64,000 nucleotides of DNA. Origin: Sphingomonadaceae bacterium 3R27E2-A. GTDB lineage: Bacteria; Pseudomonadota; Alphaproteobacteria; Sphingomonadales; Sphingomonadaceae. The notes under the pieces were generated by a model. That model was not told where the DNA came from and made no database searches. It saw only the letters and a list, made by a program, of their open reading frames with translations. The position numbers and the translations under genes are program-made. Below are positions 16,008-23,846 of the stretch, in pieces. The DNA lies in the NCBI GenBank assembly GCA_005503165.1, contig SCNT01000016.1, positions 1-64,000 on the forward strand, in the 5' to 3' direction. How positions within the stretch are numbered: position 1 is the first letter of the stretch; each line of letters begins with the position of its first letter.

Positions 16008-16156
16008 CGCGCCCGTCCGAACCGCGCGCGCCGCTGCCGCCGTATCTCGCCGCGTTCTTCGTATCGAGGCCGGTTGGGCCGGCGCCGCGCGGAGAGGGGT
16101 TCGCCCCGCCGCGCGGCGTCCTGGCGCAATTTCTGGCGCGCCGGGGGGCATCGTGA
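16004..16156 (+). CDS. 50-aa hypothetical protein inside the bdhA-ndh operon
   Basis: I do not recognise this short ORF. It begins with an ATG that overlaps the bdhA stop (ATGA) and ends with a TGA that overlaps the ndh GTG start (GTGA), so all three are linked by stop-start overlaps. The sequence is Pro/Arg/Ala-rich with an aromatic patch (LPPYLAAFFVSRP), no signal peptide and no clear fold. Such exact fitting argues for real translation; the alternative is a spacer that merely lacks stops. Its role may be to couple ndh translation, or to act as a small accessory protein. Confidence 0.55.
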   Translation: MTRPSEPRAPLPPYLAAFFVSRPVGPAPRGEGFAPPRGVLAQFLARRGAS

Positions 16157-17421
16157 AAAGCGACGCCTCGCCGCTGCATGTCGTGGTCGTGGGCGCGGGC
16201 TTCGGCGGGCTCGCCGCGGCGCGCGAACTGGCGCGCGGCAACGTCCGGGTGACGCTGATCGACCAGCGCAACCACCATCTGTTCCAGCCCTTGCTCTACC
16301 AGGTCGCGACCGCCGGCCTGTCTCCCGCCGACATCGCGGCGCCGATCCGCTCGATCCTGCGCCGTCACAAGAATGTGCAGGTGCTGCTCGACGCCGTCGT
16401 CGACATCGATGCCGCCGAGCGCCGCGTGCTGCTCGCGAGCCGCCGCACGGTGCGCTTCGACCGGCTGGTCGTCGCGACGGGCGCGCGGCACAGCTATTTC
16501 GGGCGCGAGGAGTGGGAGGCGCATGCGCCGGGCATCAAGTCGATCGACGACGCCACCGCGGTGCGCCGCAAGGTGCTGCTCGCGCTCGAACGCGCCGAGA
16601 CCGAGAGTGATCCGCTGCGGCGGCAGGCGCTGCTGACCTTCGTGATCGTCGGCGGCGGGCCCACCGGGGTCGAGATGGCGGGCGCGGTCGCCGAACTTGC
16701 ACGCCGGTCGGTGTCGGGGGACTTTCGCAGCATCACCCCGCATTGTTCGCGCGTGCTGCTCGTCGAGGCGGGGCCGCGGCTGCTCGCCTCCTTCCCGCCC
16801 CCCTTGTCCGACAAGGCGCGCGAGGCGATCGAGGACCTCGGCGTCACGGTGATGACCGACCAGCGCGTCAGCGCGATCACCGAAACCTATATCGACATCG
16901 GCAGGATTCGCGTGCCGACGCACAGCGTGATCTGGGCGGCGGGCGTGCGCGCTTCCGCCGCGGCGACCTGGCTCGAAGCCGAAGCCGACCGCGTCGGCCG
17001 CGTGATCGTCGGCCCCGACCTGTCGGTGCCGGGTCATGACGGCATCTATGCGATCGGCGACACGGCGTCGTTCACCGACGCCAAGGGGCGGTGCCTGCCG
17101 GGCATCGCGCCGGTGGCCAAGCAGCAGGGGCGGCATGTCGGACGCCAGATCTTGCGCGGCCGGCCCTTGCCGTTCCGCTACCGCGATTATGGCAATCTCG
17201 CGACGATCGGGCGCCACCGCGCGGTGATCGACTTTGGCTGGCTGCGCCTGTCGGGCATGCTCGCCTGGTTCGTGTGGACCACCGCGCACATCTTCTTCCT
17301 CGCAGGTTTTCGCAACCGGCTGCTCGTCGGCGCGAACTGGCTCTGGAACTATCTGACCTTCGAACGCGGCGCGCGGCTGATCACCGGCGGCGACGCCCTT
17401 TTACACGGAGACATGAAATGA
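16153..17421 (+). CDS. ndh: Type II NADH dehydrogenase (NDH-2)
   Basis: NDH-2 passes electrons from NADH to quinone without pumping protons. The 422-aa protein has two dinucleotide folds: FAD-binding GAGFGG (14-19) and NAD-binding VGGGPTG (about 167-173), the YAIGDTASF motif and the GIAPVAKQQG segment. The C-terminal AWFVWTTAHIFFLAGFRNR is the amphipathic membrane anchor. It starts at a GTG overlapping the 50-aa ORF and ends overlapping the patatin gene. In this operon it could reoxidise NADH from hydroxybutyrate oxidation. Confidence 0.92.
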   Translation: MKSDASPLHVVVVGAGFGGLAAARELARGNVRVTLIDQRNHHLFQPLLYQVATAGLSPADIAAPIRSILRRHKNVQVLLDAVVDIDAAERRVLLASRRTVRFDRLVVATGARHSYFGREEWEAHAPGIKSIDDATAVRRKVLLALERAETESDPLRRQALLTFVIVGGGPTGVEMAGAVAELARRSVSGDFRSITPHCSRVLLVEAGPRLLASFPPPLSDKAREAIEDLGVTVMTDQRVSAITETYIDIGRIRVPTHSVIWAAGVRASAAATWLEAEADRVGRVIVGPDLSVPGHDGIYAIGDTASFTDAKGRCLPGIAPVAKQQGRHVGRQILRGRPLPFRYRDYGNLATIGRHRAVIDFGWLRLSGMLAWFVWTTAHIFFLAGFRNRLLVGANWLWNYLTFERGARLITGGDALLHGDMK

Positions 17422-18548
17422 AGCTGTCCCAAGAACTCGAGGCGTACGGCCAGCAGGTGCTCGTGCTGCAAGGCGGCGGCGCGCTCGGCGCCTATCAGGT
17501 CGGCGTCTATCAGGCGCTGCACGAGGCCGGGGTCGAACCCGACTGGGTGATCGGAACCTCGATCGGGGCGATCAACGCCGCGATCATTGCGGGCAACGCC
17601 TTCGAAGACCGGCTCGATCGCCTCACCGAATTCTGGCGCCGCGTCGAGCACGGCCACGTCTTCGACGAGGCGCTGCCCGCGCAGATCGCCAGCTTCTTCC
17701 GCAACTTCACGACGATCGTCGGCGGATTGCCGACATTCTTCGCGCCCAATCCCGGCGCCTTTCGCAGCGTCTATGCGACGCTCGGCGCCGAGAATGCCGG
17801 CTATTATTCGACCCAGCCGCTGCGCGAGACCCTGTCCGACCTCATCGATTTCGACCGCATCAACGGCGCGGGCATGCGGCTGACCGTGGGCGCCTCGGCG
17901 GTGACAAGCAGCGAAATGCGCTATTTCGATTCCCGCGACATGCCGCTCTGCCTCGACCATGTGATGGCGTCGGGCGCGCTGCCGCCGGCCTTTCCGGCGG
18001 TGCGCATCGATGGCGAACTCTACTGGGATGGCGGCATCCTCTCGAACACGCCGGTCGAGGTCGTCTTCGACGACAATCCGCGCCGCGATTCGATGGTCTA
18101 TGCGGTGCACATCTGGAACCCGCACGGTCCCGAGCCCGAAACGATCTGGGACGTCATGAACCGCCAGAAGGACGTCCAATATGCGAGCCGTGCGGGAACG
18201 CACATCCGCCGCCAGCGCCAGCTTCACAAGCTGCGCCACGTCATCACCGAACTCACCGCGCTGATCCCCGACGCGCGGCGCGAGGAACGGGCGGTCGCGG
18301 ACCTTGCGGCTTATGGCTGCCCGACCCGGATGCACGTCATCCGCCTGCTCGCGCCGGCGCTCGCGAACGAGGACCACAGCAAGGATATCGATTTCAGCCC
18401 GTCGGGCATCCGCCAGCGGCGCGCGGCGGGCTATGCCGACACGATGCGCACGCTCGAGGCGGCGCCGTGGCGCGGCGACTTCGACCCGCTCGAAGGTTTC
18501 ATCCTGCACGAAGCGGTCGGCGGGCATATGGTCGAGCCGATGGGCTGA
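17418..18548 (+). CDS. Patatin-like phospholipase with DUF3734
   Basis: The 376-aa protein has a patatin domain with the oxyanion GGGALGAYQ (residues 20-28), the nucleophile motif GTSIGA and the DGG dyad partner in YWDGGILSNTP, so a Ser-Asp lipase is intact. The C-terminal ~150 residues (RRDSMVYAVHIWNPHGPEP...) match the DUF3734 extension. The ATG overlaps the ndh stop by four bases. Patatin-DUF3734 genes commonly sit beside hydroxybutyrate dehydrogenase in alphaproteobacteria, so a role in lipid or polyhydroxybutyrate granule metabolism is plausible, but the substrate is unproven. Confidence 0.92.
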   Translation: MKLSQELEAYGQQVLVLQGGGALGAYQVGVYQALHEAGVEPDWVIGTSIGAINAAIIAGNAFEDRLDRLTEFWRRVEHGHVFDEALPAQIASFFRNFTTIVGGLPTFFAPNPGAFRSVYATLGAENAGYYSTQPLRETLSDLIDFDRINGAGMRLTVGASAVTSSEMRYFDSRDMPLCLDHVMASGALPPAFPAVRIDGELYWDGGILSNTPVEVVFDDNPRRDSMVYAVHIWNPHGPEPETIWDVMNRQKDVQYASRAGTHIRRQRQLHKLRHVITELTALIPDARREERAVADLAAYGCPTRMHVIRLLAPALANEDHSKDIDFSPSGIRQRRAAGYADTMRTLEAAPWRGDFDPLEGFILHEAVGGHMVEPMG

Positions 18549-18555
18549 CGCGGCT

Positions 18556-18572
18556 TGCATCGAAACCATGCC
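18556..18572 (+). promoter_or_regulatory. Shared promoter motif, site 2 (before the bufferin-like gene)
   Basis: TGCATCGAAACCATGCC lies 80 bases upstream of the DUF2282 ATG, in its orientation, and is identical to site 3 before the cupin gene. The core GAAACC resembles an ECF-sigma -35. Bufferin operons in Caulobacter are controlled by the ECF factor SigF, which makes such a reading reasonable. Confidence 0.5.
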
Positions 18573-18652
18573 TTCTGGGTAGCGGACGTAACGCTGCTTT
18601 CGGCCGATGAGGAGGAACGCCCTCCGGGCGCCCATATCGAAAGGATCTCGTC

Positions 18653-18931
18653 ATGAACAAGCCGACCATCGCACTTGCCGCCGCCACGCTCTCGCTGCTC
18701 GCCACCGCCGCCGTCCAGGCCGGTCCGGTCGCCGCGCAGCCGGGCAAGGACAAATGCTACGGGGTCGCCCTCAAGGGCAAGAATGATTGCGCCGCGGGCC
18801 CGGGCACCAGCTGCGCGGGCAGCTCGACGACCGACTATCAGGGCAATGCCTGGAAATATGTCGCCAAGGGCAGCTGCGCGAAGATCAAGACGCCGAAGGG
18901 CCCCGGCTCGCTGACGCCGAAGAAGCGCTGA
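18653..18931 (+). CDS. DUF2282 bufferin-like precursor peptide (BufA1-type)
   Basis: The 92-aa protein has a signal peptide (residues 1-25, ending near QAGPVAA) and a Cys-rich mature part with the four-Cys DUF2282 pattern: DKCYG, KNDCA, TSCAG and KGSCAKI. DUF2282 proteins are bufferins, copper-buffering peptides modified on Cys by a DUF692-type multinuclear iron oxidase with help from a DUF2063 partner. AAAGGA precedes the ATG. The DUF2063-like gene follows after 65 bases, but no DUF692 gene is present between or near them. The mature peptide is short, with a Lys-rich tail. Confidence 0.88.
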   Translation: MNKPTIALAAATLSLLATAAVQAGPVAAQPGKDKCYGVALKGKNDCAAGPGTSCAGSSTTDYQGNAWKYVAKGSCAKIKTPKGPGSLTPKKR

Positions 18932-18996
18932 GCGCCAATACCCCAGAGGTGTCCCGGTCCCGCGCCGGGCGCCCATCCTTTGGAGAGGATGCCATC

Positions 18997-19719
18997 ATGT
19001 CCGACCTAGCCGCCGTCCGCCGGACGATCGCCGGCGCGCGCGCACCGTTCGCCGCGCCGCGCGGCAAGCCCTTCGCCGCCCCGCCCGCCGCCGCGGTCGA
19101 GGCGCTCGCCGCCAATTATCCGATCGTCGCCGCGATCCTGGGCCATGCGCCCTTTGCCGATCTCGCGGCGGAGTTTGTCGCCGAAATGCCGCCGGAGGGG
19201 CCGAACCTCGCCGCTTATGGCGGCCGCTTTCCCGAGTGGGTGGTCGGCCGCAGGCTCGGCCGGGTGCTGCCTTATCTGTCGTCGGTCGCGGCAATCGACC
19301 GCCTGCACCTCGCCGCGGCGCGCGCGCCCGCCGATACGCCGGTCGCCGCGGGGGTGGTGGCGGACATGACCGCCGGCGAATGGTCGGCGAGCCGCGTCAA
19401 GCTCCATGCCGCGACGCGTTTCGGCTGGTACGCCGTACCCGCGCCCTCGATCTGGCTCGGCCATTTCGCGCCGGGCCGCGCCGACGAAGTCACCGAATGG
19501 AAGGCCGAGGGACTGCTGATCACGCGCCCGGCCGATCGCGTTCTGGCGCGCCGCATCGGCCCGGCCGCGCATCGCATGCTTTCGGGCCTTCGTATCGGCG
19601 AGACGATCGGCGCGGCATCGGCGGCGGCGCATGGTCTCTATCCCGATGCCGACATCACGAGCGCAATGCACAGCCTGTTGGATAGCGGCGCCATCGCCGG
19701 CTTTCGCCCGGGACGATGA
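18997..19719 (+). CDS. DUF2063 (BufC/HvfC-type) putative partner protein
   Basis: The 240-aa protein shows the DUF2063 N-terminal pattern: a leading helix, ALAANYPIVAAILGHAPFADLAAEFVAEMPPEGPNLAAYGGRFPEWV, then a DRLHLAAARAPADTP region. This matches the partner protein that delivers the precursor peptide to the MNIO enzyme in bufferin and related RiPP-like systems. The C-terminal ~110 residues are less conserved. The ATG at 18997 follows GGAGAGG. It stands with a DUF2282 gene but without the oxidase, so either the enzyme is encoded elsewhere or the pair works differently. Confidence 0.82.
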   Translation: MSDLAAVRRTIAGARAPFAAPRGKPFAAPPAAAVEALAANYPIVAAILGHAPFADLAAEFVAEMPPEGPNLAAYGGRFPEWVVGRRLGRVLPYLSSVAAIDRLHLAAARAPADTPVAAGVVADMTAGEWSASRVKLHAATRFGWYAVPAPSIWLGHFAPGRADEVTEWKAEGLLITRPADRVLARRIGPAAHRMLSGLRIGETIGAASAAAHGLYPDADITSAMHSLLDSGAIAGFRPGR

Positions 19720-19752
19720 CGTTGCACGCTTTCCGGCTCCGCGTGCCGTTCC

Positions 19753-21345
19753 TCAATGCCCCATATCCGCGACCGACGCCTTCCGGGTCCCCGGCGTCGG
19801 CGGCCGCAGCAGCAGCACCAGCGGCACCGATGCCAGCGTCACCCACATCATCAGCCAGAAATCGTCGATATAGGCGACCATCGCCGCTTGGCGGTTGATC
19901 TCGGCATCGATCATCGCCATCGCGGTATCGCCCGCAATGCCGAAACGGTCGGCGGTCGACGGGTCGAGCAGGCTCGTCGAGCTGTTGGTGATGTGGGCGA
20001 CGAGATCCTCGTGGCTCGTCTGGATATTCGCGCCGAGCAAGGTGGTGACCGTCGAAATTCCCACCGACGCGCCGATGCTGCGCAAGAGGTTCAGCAGGCT
20101 CGACCCGTCGGTCCGATATTGCGGCGCGATCGTCGCAAAGGCCATGGTGTTGAGCGGGATGAAGATCAGTCCCATGCCCAGCCCCTGGACGACGCCGCTG
20201 ATGATCACCGGCTGCATGCCCATCTCGAGCGACCAGTGGCTCATCTGCCACAGCGACAGTGCGGCGATCAGCAGGCCGCTGCCCACCATCCAGCGCGCGT
20301 CGATCCGGCCCAGCATCTGCCCCGCGAACCACATGCTCGCGAGGAGACCGACGCCGCGCACGGCGAGCACGACGCCGGTGTCGATCACCGGCCAGCCGAA
20401 CAGATTCTGCAGCATCGGCGGCAGCAGCGCCATCGACGCGAACATCACCACGCCGATCACGATCATGAAACCCATCGCGGTGACGAGGTTGCGGTCGGCG
20501 AGCATCTTGCGGCTGAACAGGGTATCGCGCCGCGAGGTGAACAGATGCACCGCGAACATCCACAGGCAGGCGACGGCGACCCCGCATTCGACCCAGATCT
20601 CGATGCTGTCGAACCAGTCCTGGTGCGCGCCGCGGTCGAGCATCAGCTGGAGCGACGCGAGCCCCAGCGCGAGCATCGAGAAACCGAACAGGTCGAACCG
20701 GCGGTCGCTGGTCCGCGTTGCGGGCAGCAGCGCCCACATCATCGCCAGCGTCAAGAGGCCGACGGGCAGGTTGACGTAGAAGACCCAGCGCCAGTTGACG
20801 CTCTCGGCCAGCCAGCCGCCGAGCACCGGGCCCAGGATCGGCCCGATCATGATCCCCATGCCCCAGATCGACATCGCGCGCGCCTGTTTGTCGGGCGGGT
20901 TGATGTCGAGCATCACCGACTGCGACAGCGGGCCGATGAAGGCGGCGCTGATCCCCTGCAAAAAGCGGAAGGCGACCATCTGCTCGAGCGACTGTGCCGC
21001 GCCGCACGCCATCGAGGTCACGATGAAGCCCGCGATCGCGGCGAGGAACAATTCGCGCCGCCCGATGCGGTCGGCGAGCCAGCCGGTGATCGGCATCGCG
21101 ATCGCGCTCGCAAGGATATAGCTCGTCAGCACCCAGGTCACCGTCTCGCTCGTCGCGCCCAGCGCCGACTGCATATGCGGGATCGCGACATTGGCGATGG
21201 TGGTGTCGAGGATCTGCATGATCGACGCGCCCATGACCGCGACCATCAGGAGGCCGCGGTAACGCACGCGTTCGTGCAAGGGCACGCTGTCGTCGGCGGG
21301 CAGCGCCGTGGCGGGGGAGCGCCGGGGGAGGGAACGGCTGGCCAT
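19753..21345 (-). CDS. MFS drug efflux permease, DHA2 (EmrB-type)
   Basis: The 530-aa protein has about 14 membrane helices and the DHA2 motifs: LDTTIANVAIPHMQSALG early on, WLADRIGRRELF (motif A) and the GPILGPVLGGWL motif C. With the HlyD-type adaptor encoded upstream it would form an inner-membrane/periplasm drug exporter of the EmrAB kind. The ATG at 21345 is preceded by GGGGTAGCC. A family B repeat (21356-21494) separates it from the adaptor gene. Substrates cannot be told from the sequence. Confidence 0.93.
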   Translation of the reverse strand: MASRSLPRRSPATALPADDSVPLHERVRYRGLLMVAVMGASIMQILDTTIANVAIPHMQSALGATSETVTWVLTSYILASAIAMPITGWLADRIGRRELFLAAIAGFIVTSMACGAAQSLEQMVAFRFLQGISAAFIGPLSQSVMLDINPPDKQARAMSIWGMGIMIGPILGPVLGGWLAESVNWRWVFYVNLPVGLLTLAMMWALLPATRTSDRRFDLFGFSMLALGLASLQLMLDRGAHQDWFDSIEIWVECGVAVACLWMFAVHLFTSRRDTLFSRKMLADRNLVTAMGFMIVIGVVMFASMALLPPMLQNLFGWPVIDTGVVLAVRGVGLLASMWFAGQMLGRIDARWMVGSGLLIAALSLWQMSHWSLEMGMQPVIISGVVQGLGMGLIFIPLNTMAFATIAPQYRTDGSSLLNLLRSIGASVGISTVTTLLGANIQTSHEDLVAHITNSSTSLLDPSTADRFGIAGDTAMAMIDAEINRQAAMVAYIDDFWLMMWVTLASVPLVLLLRPPTPGTRKASVADMGH

Positions 21346-21355
21346 GGCTACCCCA

Positions 21356-21494
21356 AATCCTCCCTGCGGCGAAGACGTGGGGAGGGGGACCGCGCCCAAA
21401 GGGCGTGGTGGAGGGGCCGCGACGGCAGCGCCAACGCCCCTCCGTCAGCGCTTCGCGCTGCCACCTCCCCATCGCTGCGCGAGAGGGAGGATCG
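21356..21494. repeat. Dispersed palindromic repeat, family B (copy B1)
   Basis: The outer arms are TCCTCCCTGCGGCGAAG at the left and inverted GCGCGAGAGGGAGGAT at the right; inner blocks are GGTGGAGGGGCC and GCCCCTCCGTCAGC. The copy sits inside the marR-hlyD-MFS operon, 11 bases before the MFS start, so it should be transcribed and could fold into a stem that affects distal expression. Confidence 0.85.
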
Positions 21495-21517
21495 ACTTGG
21501 TCGCGGCAAGGTCACCC

Positions 21518-22648
21518 CTACTTCCCCGCCACCGTCCCGCTGCCAGTGAACACCCGAACGTCGGCCGAAAGCCCCGCGATCATCGTGCGCGACGGCTTTT
21601 CGTCGAAGGCGATCTTGACCGGCACGCGCTGCGTCACCTTGACCCAGTTGCCGGTGGCGTTCTGCGCCGGCAGCACCGAAAATTCGCTGCCCGTGCCGGC
21701 ACCGATCGTCAGCACATGGCCGCGGATCTTCAGCCCGGGATAGGCGTCGAACGAAATTTCGGCGCGCTGCCCGACACGCATGTCGGCGAGGTCGGTTTCC
21801 TTGAAATTGGCCTCGACCCACGGATGCGCGGTGTCGATCAAAGTCACCGCGGGCAGCCCGGCGACCATCATCTGGCCGATCTGCAGCCGGTCGGACTGCG
21901 CGACGCGCCCTGCGCTCGGCGCGCGCACTTCGGTGCGGGCGAGGTTCACCTGCGCCTGGGCGCGTTGCACGCGCGCCGCCTCGACCTGCGGGTTGATGCC
22001 GCTCGACGGGCCCGCGGCCAGCTTTACGCGCGCCTCGGCGGCGGCGGCTTCGGCCTGCCGCACGCGCTCGCGCGCCTGGCTCACGGCGTGACGCGCAGCG
22101 TCATAGGCGGCCCTGGTGGTGAAGCCCTTTTCCATGAGCGCCGCCTGGCGTCCGAAGGTCACTTCGGCGAATTTGAGGTCCTCGCGCGCTGCAGCGATGT
22201 CGACGGCGCTCGTGTTCGCGCTCGCCGAGAGGTTGCCGACCTCGACCTCAGCCGCGTCGATCGCCGCGGTCGCCTGCGCGACGTTCAGCCGATAGGGCTC
22301 GCCGTCGATGCGGAACAGCAATTGCCCCGCGGCGACGTCCTGCCCGTCCTTGACCGCGACCTCGGTGATGCGCCCGCCCACCTCGGCGGCGATTGAGACC
22401 TTGTCCATCTGGACATAGGCATTGTCGGTCGACACCGACCCGCCGCTGGTCAGCCACCAGCCCGCGCCGCCGGCGATCATCAGCGCGGGCAGTCCGAACA
22501 TCAGCAGGCGCGTGCGCCAATTCGGCTTCGCGGCGGCATCGGTCGCGGTGGCCGGCTGCGGCGGTGGAACGGGATCGGCCTTGGGCGCCGCCTTGGGCGG
22601 CTTGACCTCTTCGGCCTTGGCGGGAGCGGTGGCGGAGAGCTGGGCCAT
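21518..22648 (-). CDS. HlyD/EmrA-family membrane fusion protein
   Basis: The 376-aa adaptor has a Pro/Ala-rich N-terminal cytoplasmic tail, one membrane helix (LLMFGLPALMIAGGAGWWL, about residues 48-66), a lipoyl/biotinyl-like hairpin (DNAYVQMDKVSIAAEVGGRITEV), a long alpha-helical coiled coil (about 120-235) and a beta-barrel C-terminus. It bridges the MFS pump to an outer-membrane channel, which is not encoded here. Its ATG overlaps the marR stop (ATGA). Confidence 0.93.
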   Translation of the reverse strand: MAQLSATAPAKAEEVKPPKAAPKADPVPPPQPATATDAAAKPNWRTRLLMFGLPALMIAGGAGWWLTSGGSVSTDNAYVQMDKVSIAAEVGGRITEVAVKDGQDVAAGQLLFRIDGEPYRLNVAQATAAIDAAEVEVGNLSASANTSAVDIAAAREDLKFAEVTFGRQAALMEKGFTTRAAYDAARHAVSQARERVRQAEAAAAEARVKLAAGPSSGINPQVEAARVQRAQAQVNLARTEVRAPSAGRVAQSDRLQIGQMMVAGLPAVTLIDTAHPWVEANFKETDLADMRVGQRAEISFDAYPGLKIRGHVLTIGAGTGSEFSVLPAQNATGNWVKVTQRVPVKIAFDEKPSRTMIAGLSADVRVFTGSGTVAGK

Positions 22649-23094
22649 CAGATCGTCTCTTTTTCTTTTTGGCAATCCCGGCGGGAGAGGTTGGCGCGGA
22701 CGCGCTCGACGAGCGCGGCGAGCGTTTCGCGCTCGGCCTCGCTCATCCCTTCGGTGGCTTCGGCGACCACGGCCTTCGCGGTCTGGCGGAGGTGGTCGAG
22801 CAAAGGCTCGGCCTGCGTCGTGAGGTACAGCTGCCACGCGCGGCGGTCGGTGGGGTCGGCGCGGCGCTCGACCAGCGCGCCTTCCTCCAGCCGGTCGATC
22901 ATCCGCGACAGGGTGATCGGCTCGACCTCGATCAGTTCGGCGAGCGGACCCTGCCGGATTCCGGGGTAGCGCGCGAGATAGGTCAGCACGCGCGACTGCA
23001 GCGCTGTGATCCCGCTCTCTTTCGTGCGCGCATTGAAATCGCGGCGAAACATCCGCGCGGTGTCGTTCAGCAGGAAGCCGATGGTCTCACTCAT
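22648..23094 (-). CDS. MarR-family repressor of the efflux operon
   Basis: The 148-aa winged-helix protein has the MarR core (ALQSRVLTYLARYPGIRQGPLAELIEVEPITLSRMIDRLEEGALVERRADPTDRRAWQLYLT), with the D-R-R wing. The ATG at 23094 is chosen since the sequence upstream is the operator. A perfect 18-bp palindrome lies 12 bases upstream. It heads the marR-hlyD-MFS operon and most likely represses it until a phenolic or drug ligand binds. Confidence 0.93.
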   Translation of the reverse strand: MSETIGFLLNDTARMFRRDFNARTKESGITALQSRVLTYLARYPGIRQGPLAELIEVEPITLSRMIDRLEEGALVERRADPTDRRAWQLYLTTQAEPLLDHLRQTAKAVVAEATEGMSEAERETLAALVERVRANLSRRDCQKEKETI

Positions 23095-23105
23095 GGCATT
23101 CGATA

Positions 23106-23123
23106 TAATAGCAATTGCTATTA
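23106..23123. promoter_or_regulatory. MarR operator, 18-bp perfect palindrome
   Basis: TAATAGCAATTGCTATTA is a perfect palindrome 12 bases upstream of the MarR start, close to the classic MarR-family spacing. It is markedly AT-rich and the best candidate operator for the efflux operon; the divergent isomerase gene at 23199 could be affected too. Confidence 0.8.
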
Positions 23124-23198
23124 AATACAAGCCGCGCGAGGGGGCGTCGCCCACTTCCGCTACATCGACAAATCGGCTGCGGCCGCTAAGATGCGGTC

Positions 23199-23846
23199 AT
23201 GACCCTGACCGCCGATCTCTTCTGGTCCTTCCGCTCGCCGTACAGCTATCTCTGCATCGCCCGCTACCGCGCGCTCGCCGCGAGCCACGACCTCGCCATC
23301 AACCTGCGTCCGGTCTATCCGCTCGCGATCCGCCAGCCCGATTTCTTCGAGCGCAACCACCCGAACTGGCTGAGCTACACGATGCGCGACATGATCCGCG
23401 TCGCGCAGTTCCACGGCATCCCCTTCGGCCCGCCGCGCCCCGACCCGATCGTGCAGGACATCATGACGCGCGAGATCGCCGCCGAACAGCCCTATATCTA
23501 TCGCCTGACGCGCCTCGGCCAGGCCGCTTCGCGCCGCGGCAAGAGCCTCGCCTTCGCGCATGAGGCGGCGCAGCTGATCTGGGGCGGCGCGGTCGACTGG
23601 CACCTCGGCGACCATCTCGCGGGCGCTGCCGAGCGCGCCGGGCTCGACCTCGCCGAGCTGGATGCCGAAGCGGAGCGCGACGCCGAGGCGCTCGACACCG
23701 AAATCGCCGCCAACCAGGTCGCGCTCGAAATCGCCGGCCATTGGGGCGTGCCGACGCTCGTCTTCGACGGCGAGCCCTTCTTTGGGCAGGACCGCATCGA
23801 GATGGCCCGCTGGCGCATGGAACAGAAGGGCCTGTCGCCGCGATGA
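23199..23846 (+). CDS. DsbA-like 2-hydroxychromene-2-carboxylate isomerase family protein
   Basis: The 215-aa protein has the thioredoxin-like kappa-GST/HCCA isomerase fold: the FWSFRSPYSYL N-terminal segment with the SPYSY glutathione-site pattern, and the C-terminal GHWGVPTLVFDGEPFFGQDRIE loop. HCCA isomerase acts in naphthalene breakdown, but many homologues serve unknown glutathione-linked isomerisations. The CxxC of true DsbA is absent. It overlaps the following hydrolase gene (ATGA), so both probably act in one pathway. Confidence 0.85.
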   Translation: MTLTADLFWSFRSPYSYLCIARYRALAASHDLAINLRPVYPLAIRQPDFFERNHPNWLSYTMRDMIRVAQFHGIPFGPPRPDPIVQDIMTREIAAEQPYIYRLTRLGQAASRRGKSLAFAHEAAQLIWGGAVDWHLGDHLAGAAERAGLDLAELDAEAERDAEALDTEIAANQVALEIAGHWGVPTLVFDGEPFFGQDRIEMARWRMEQKGLSPR

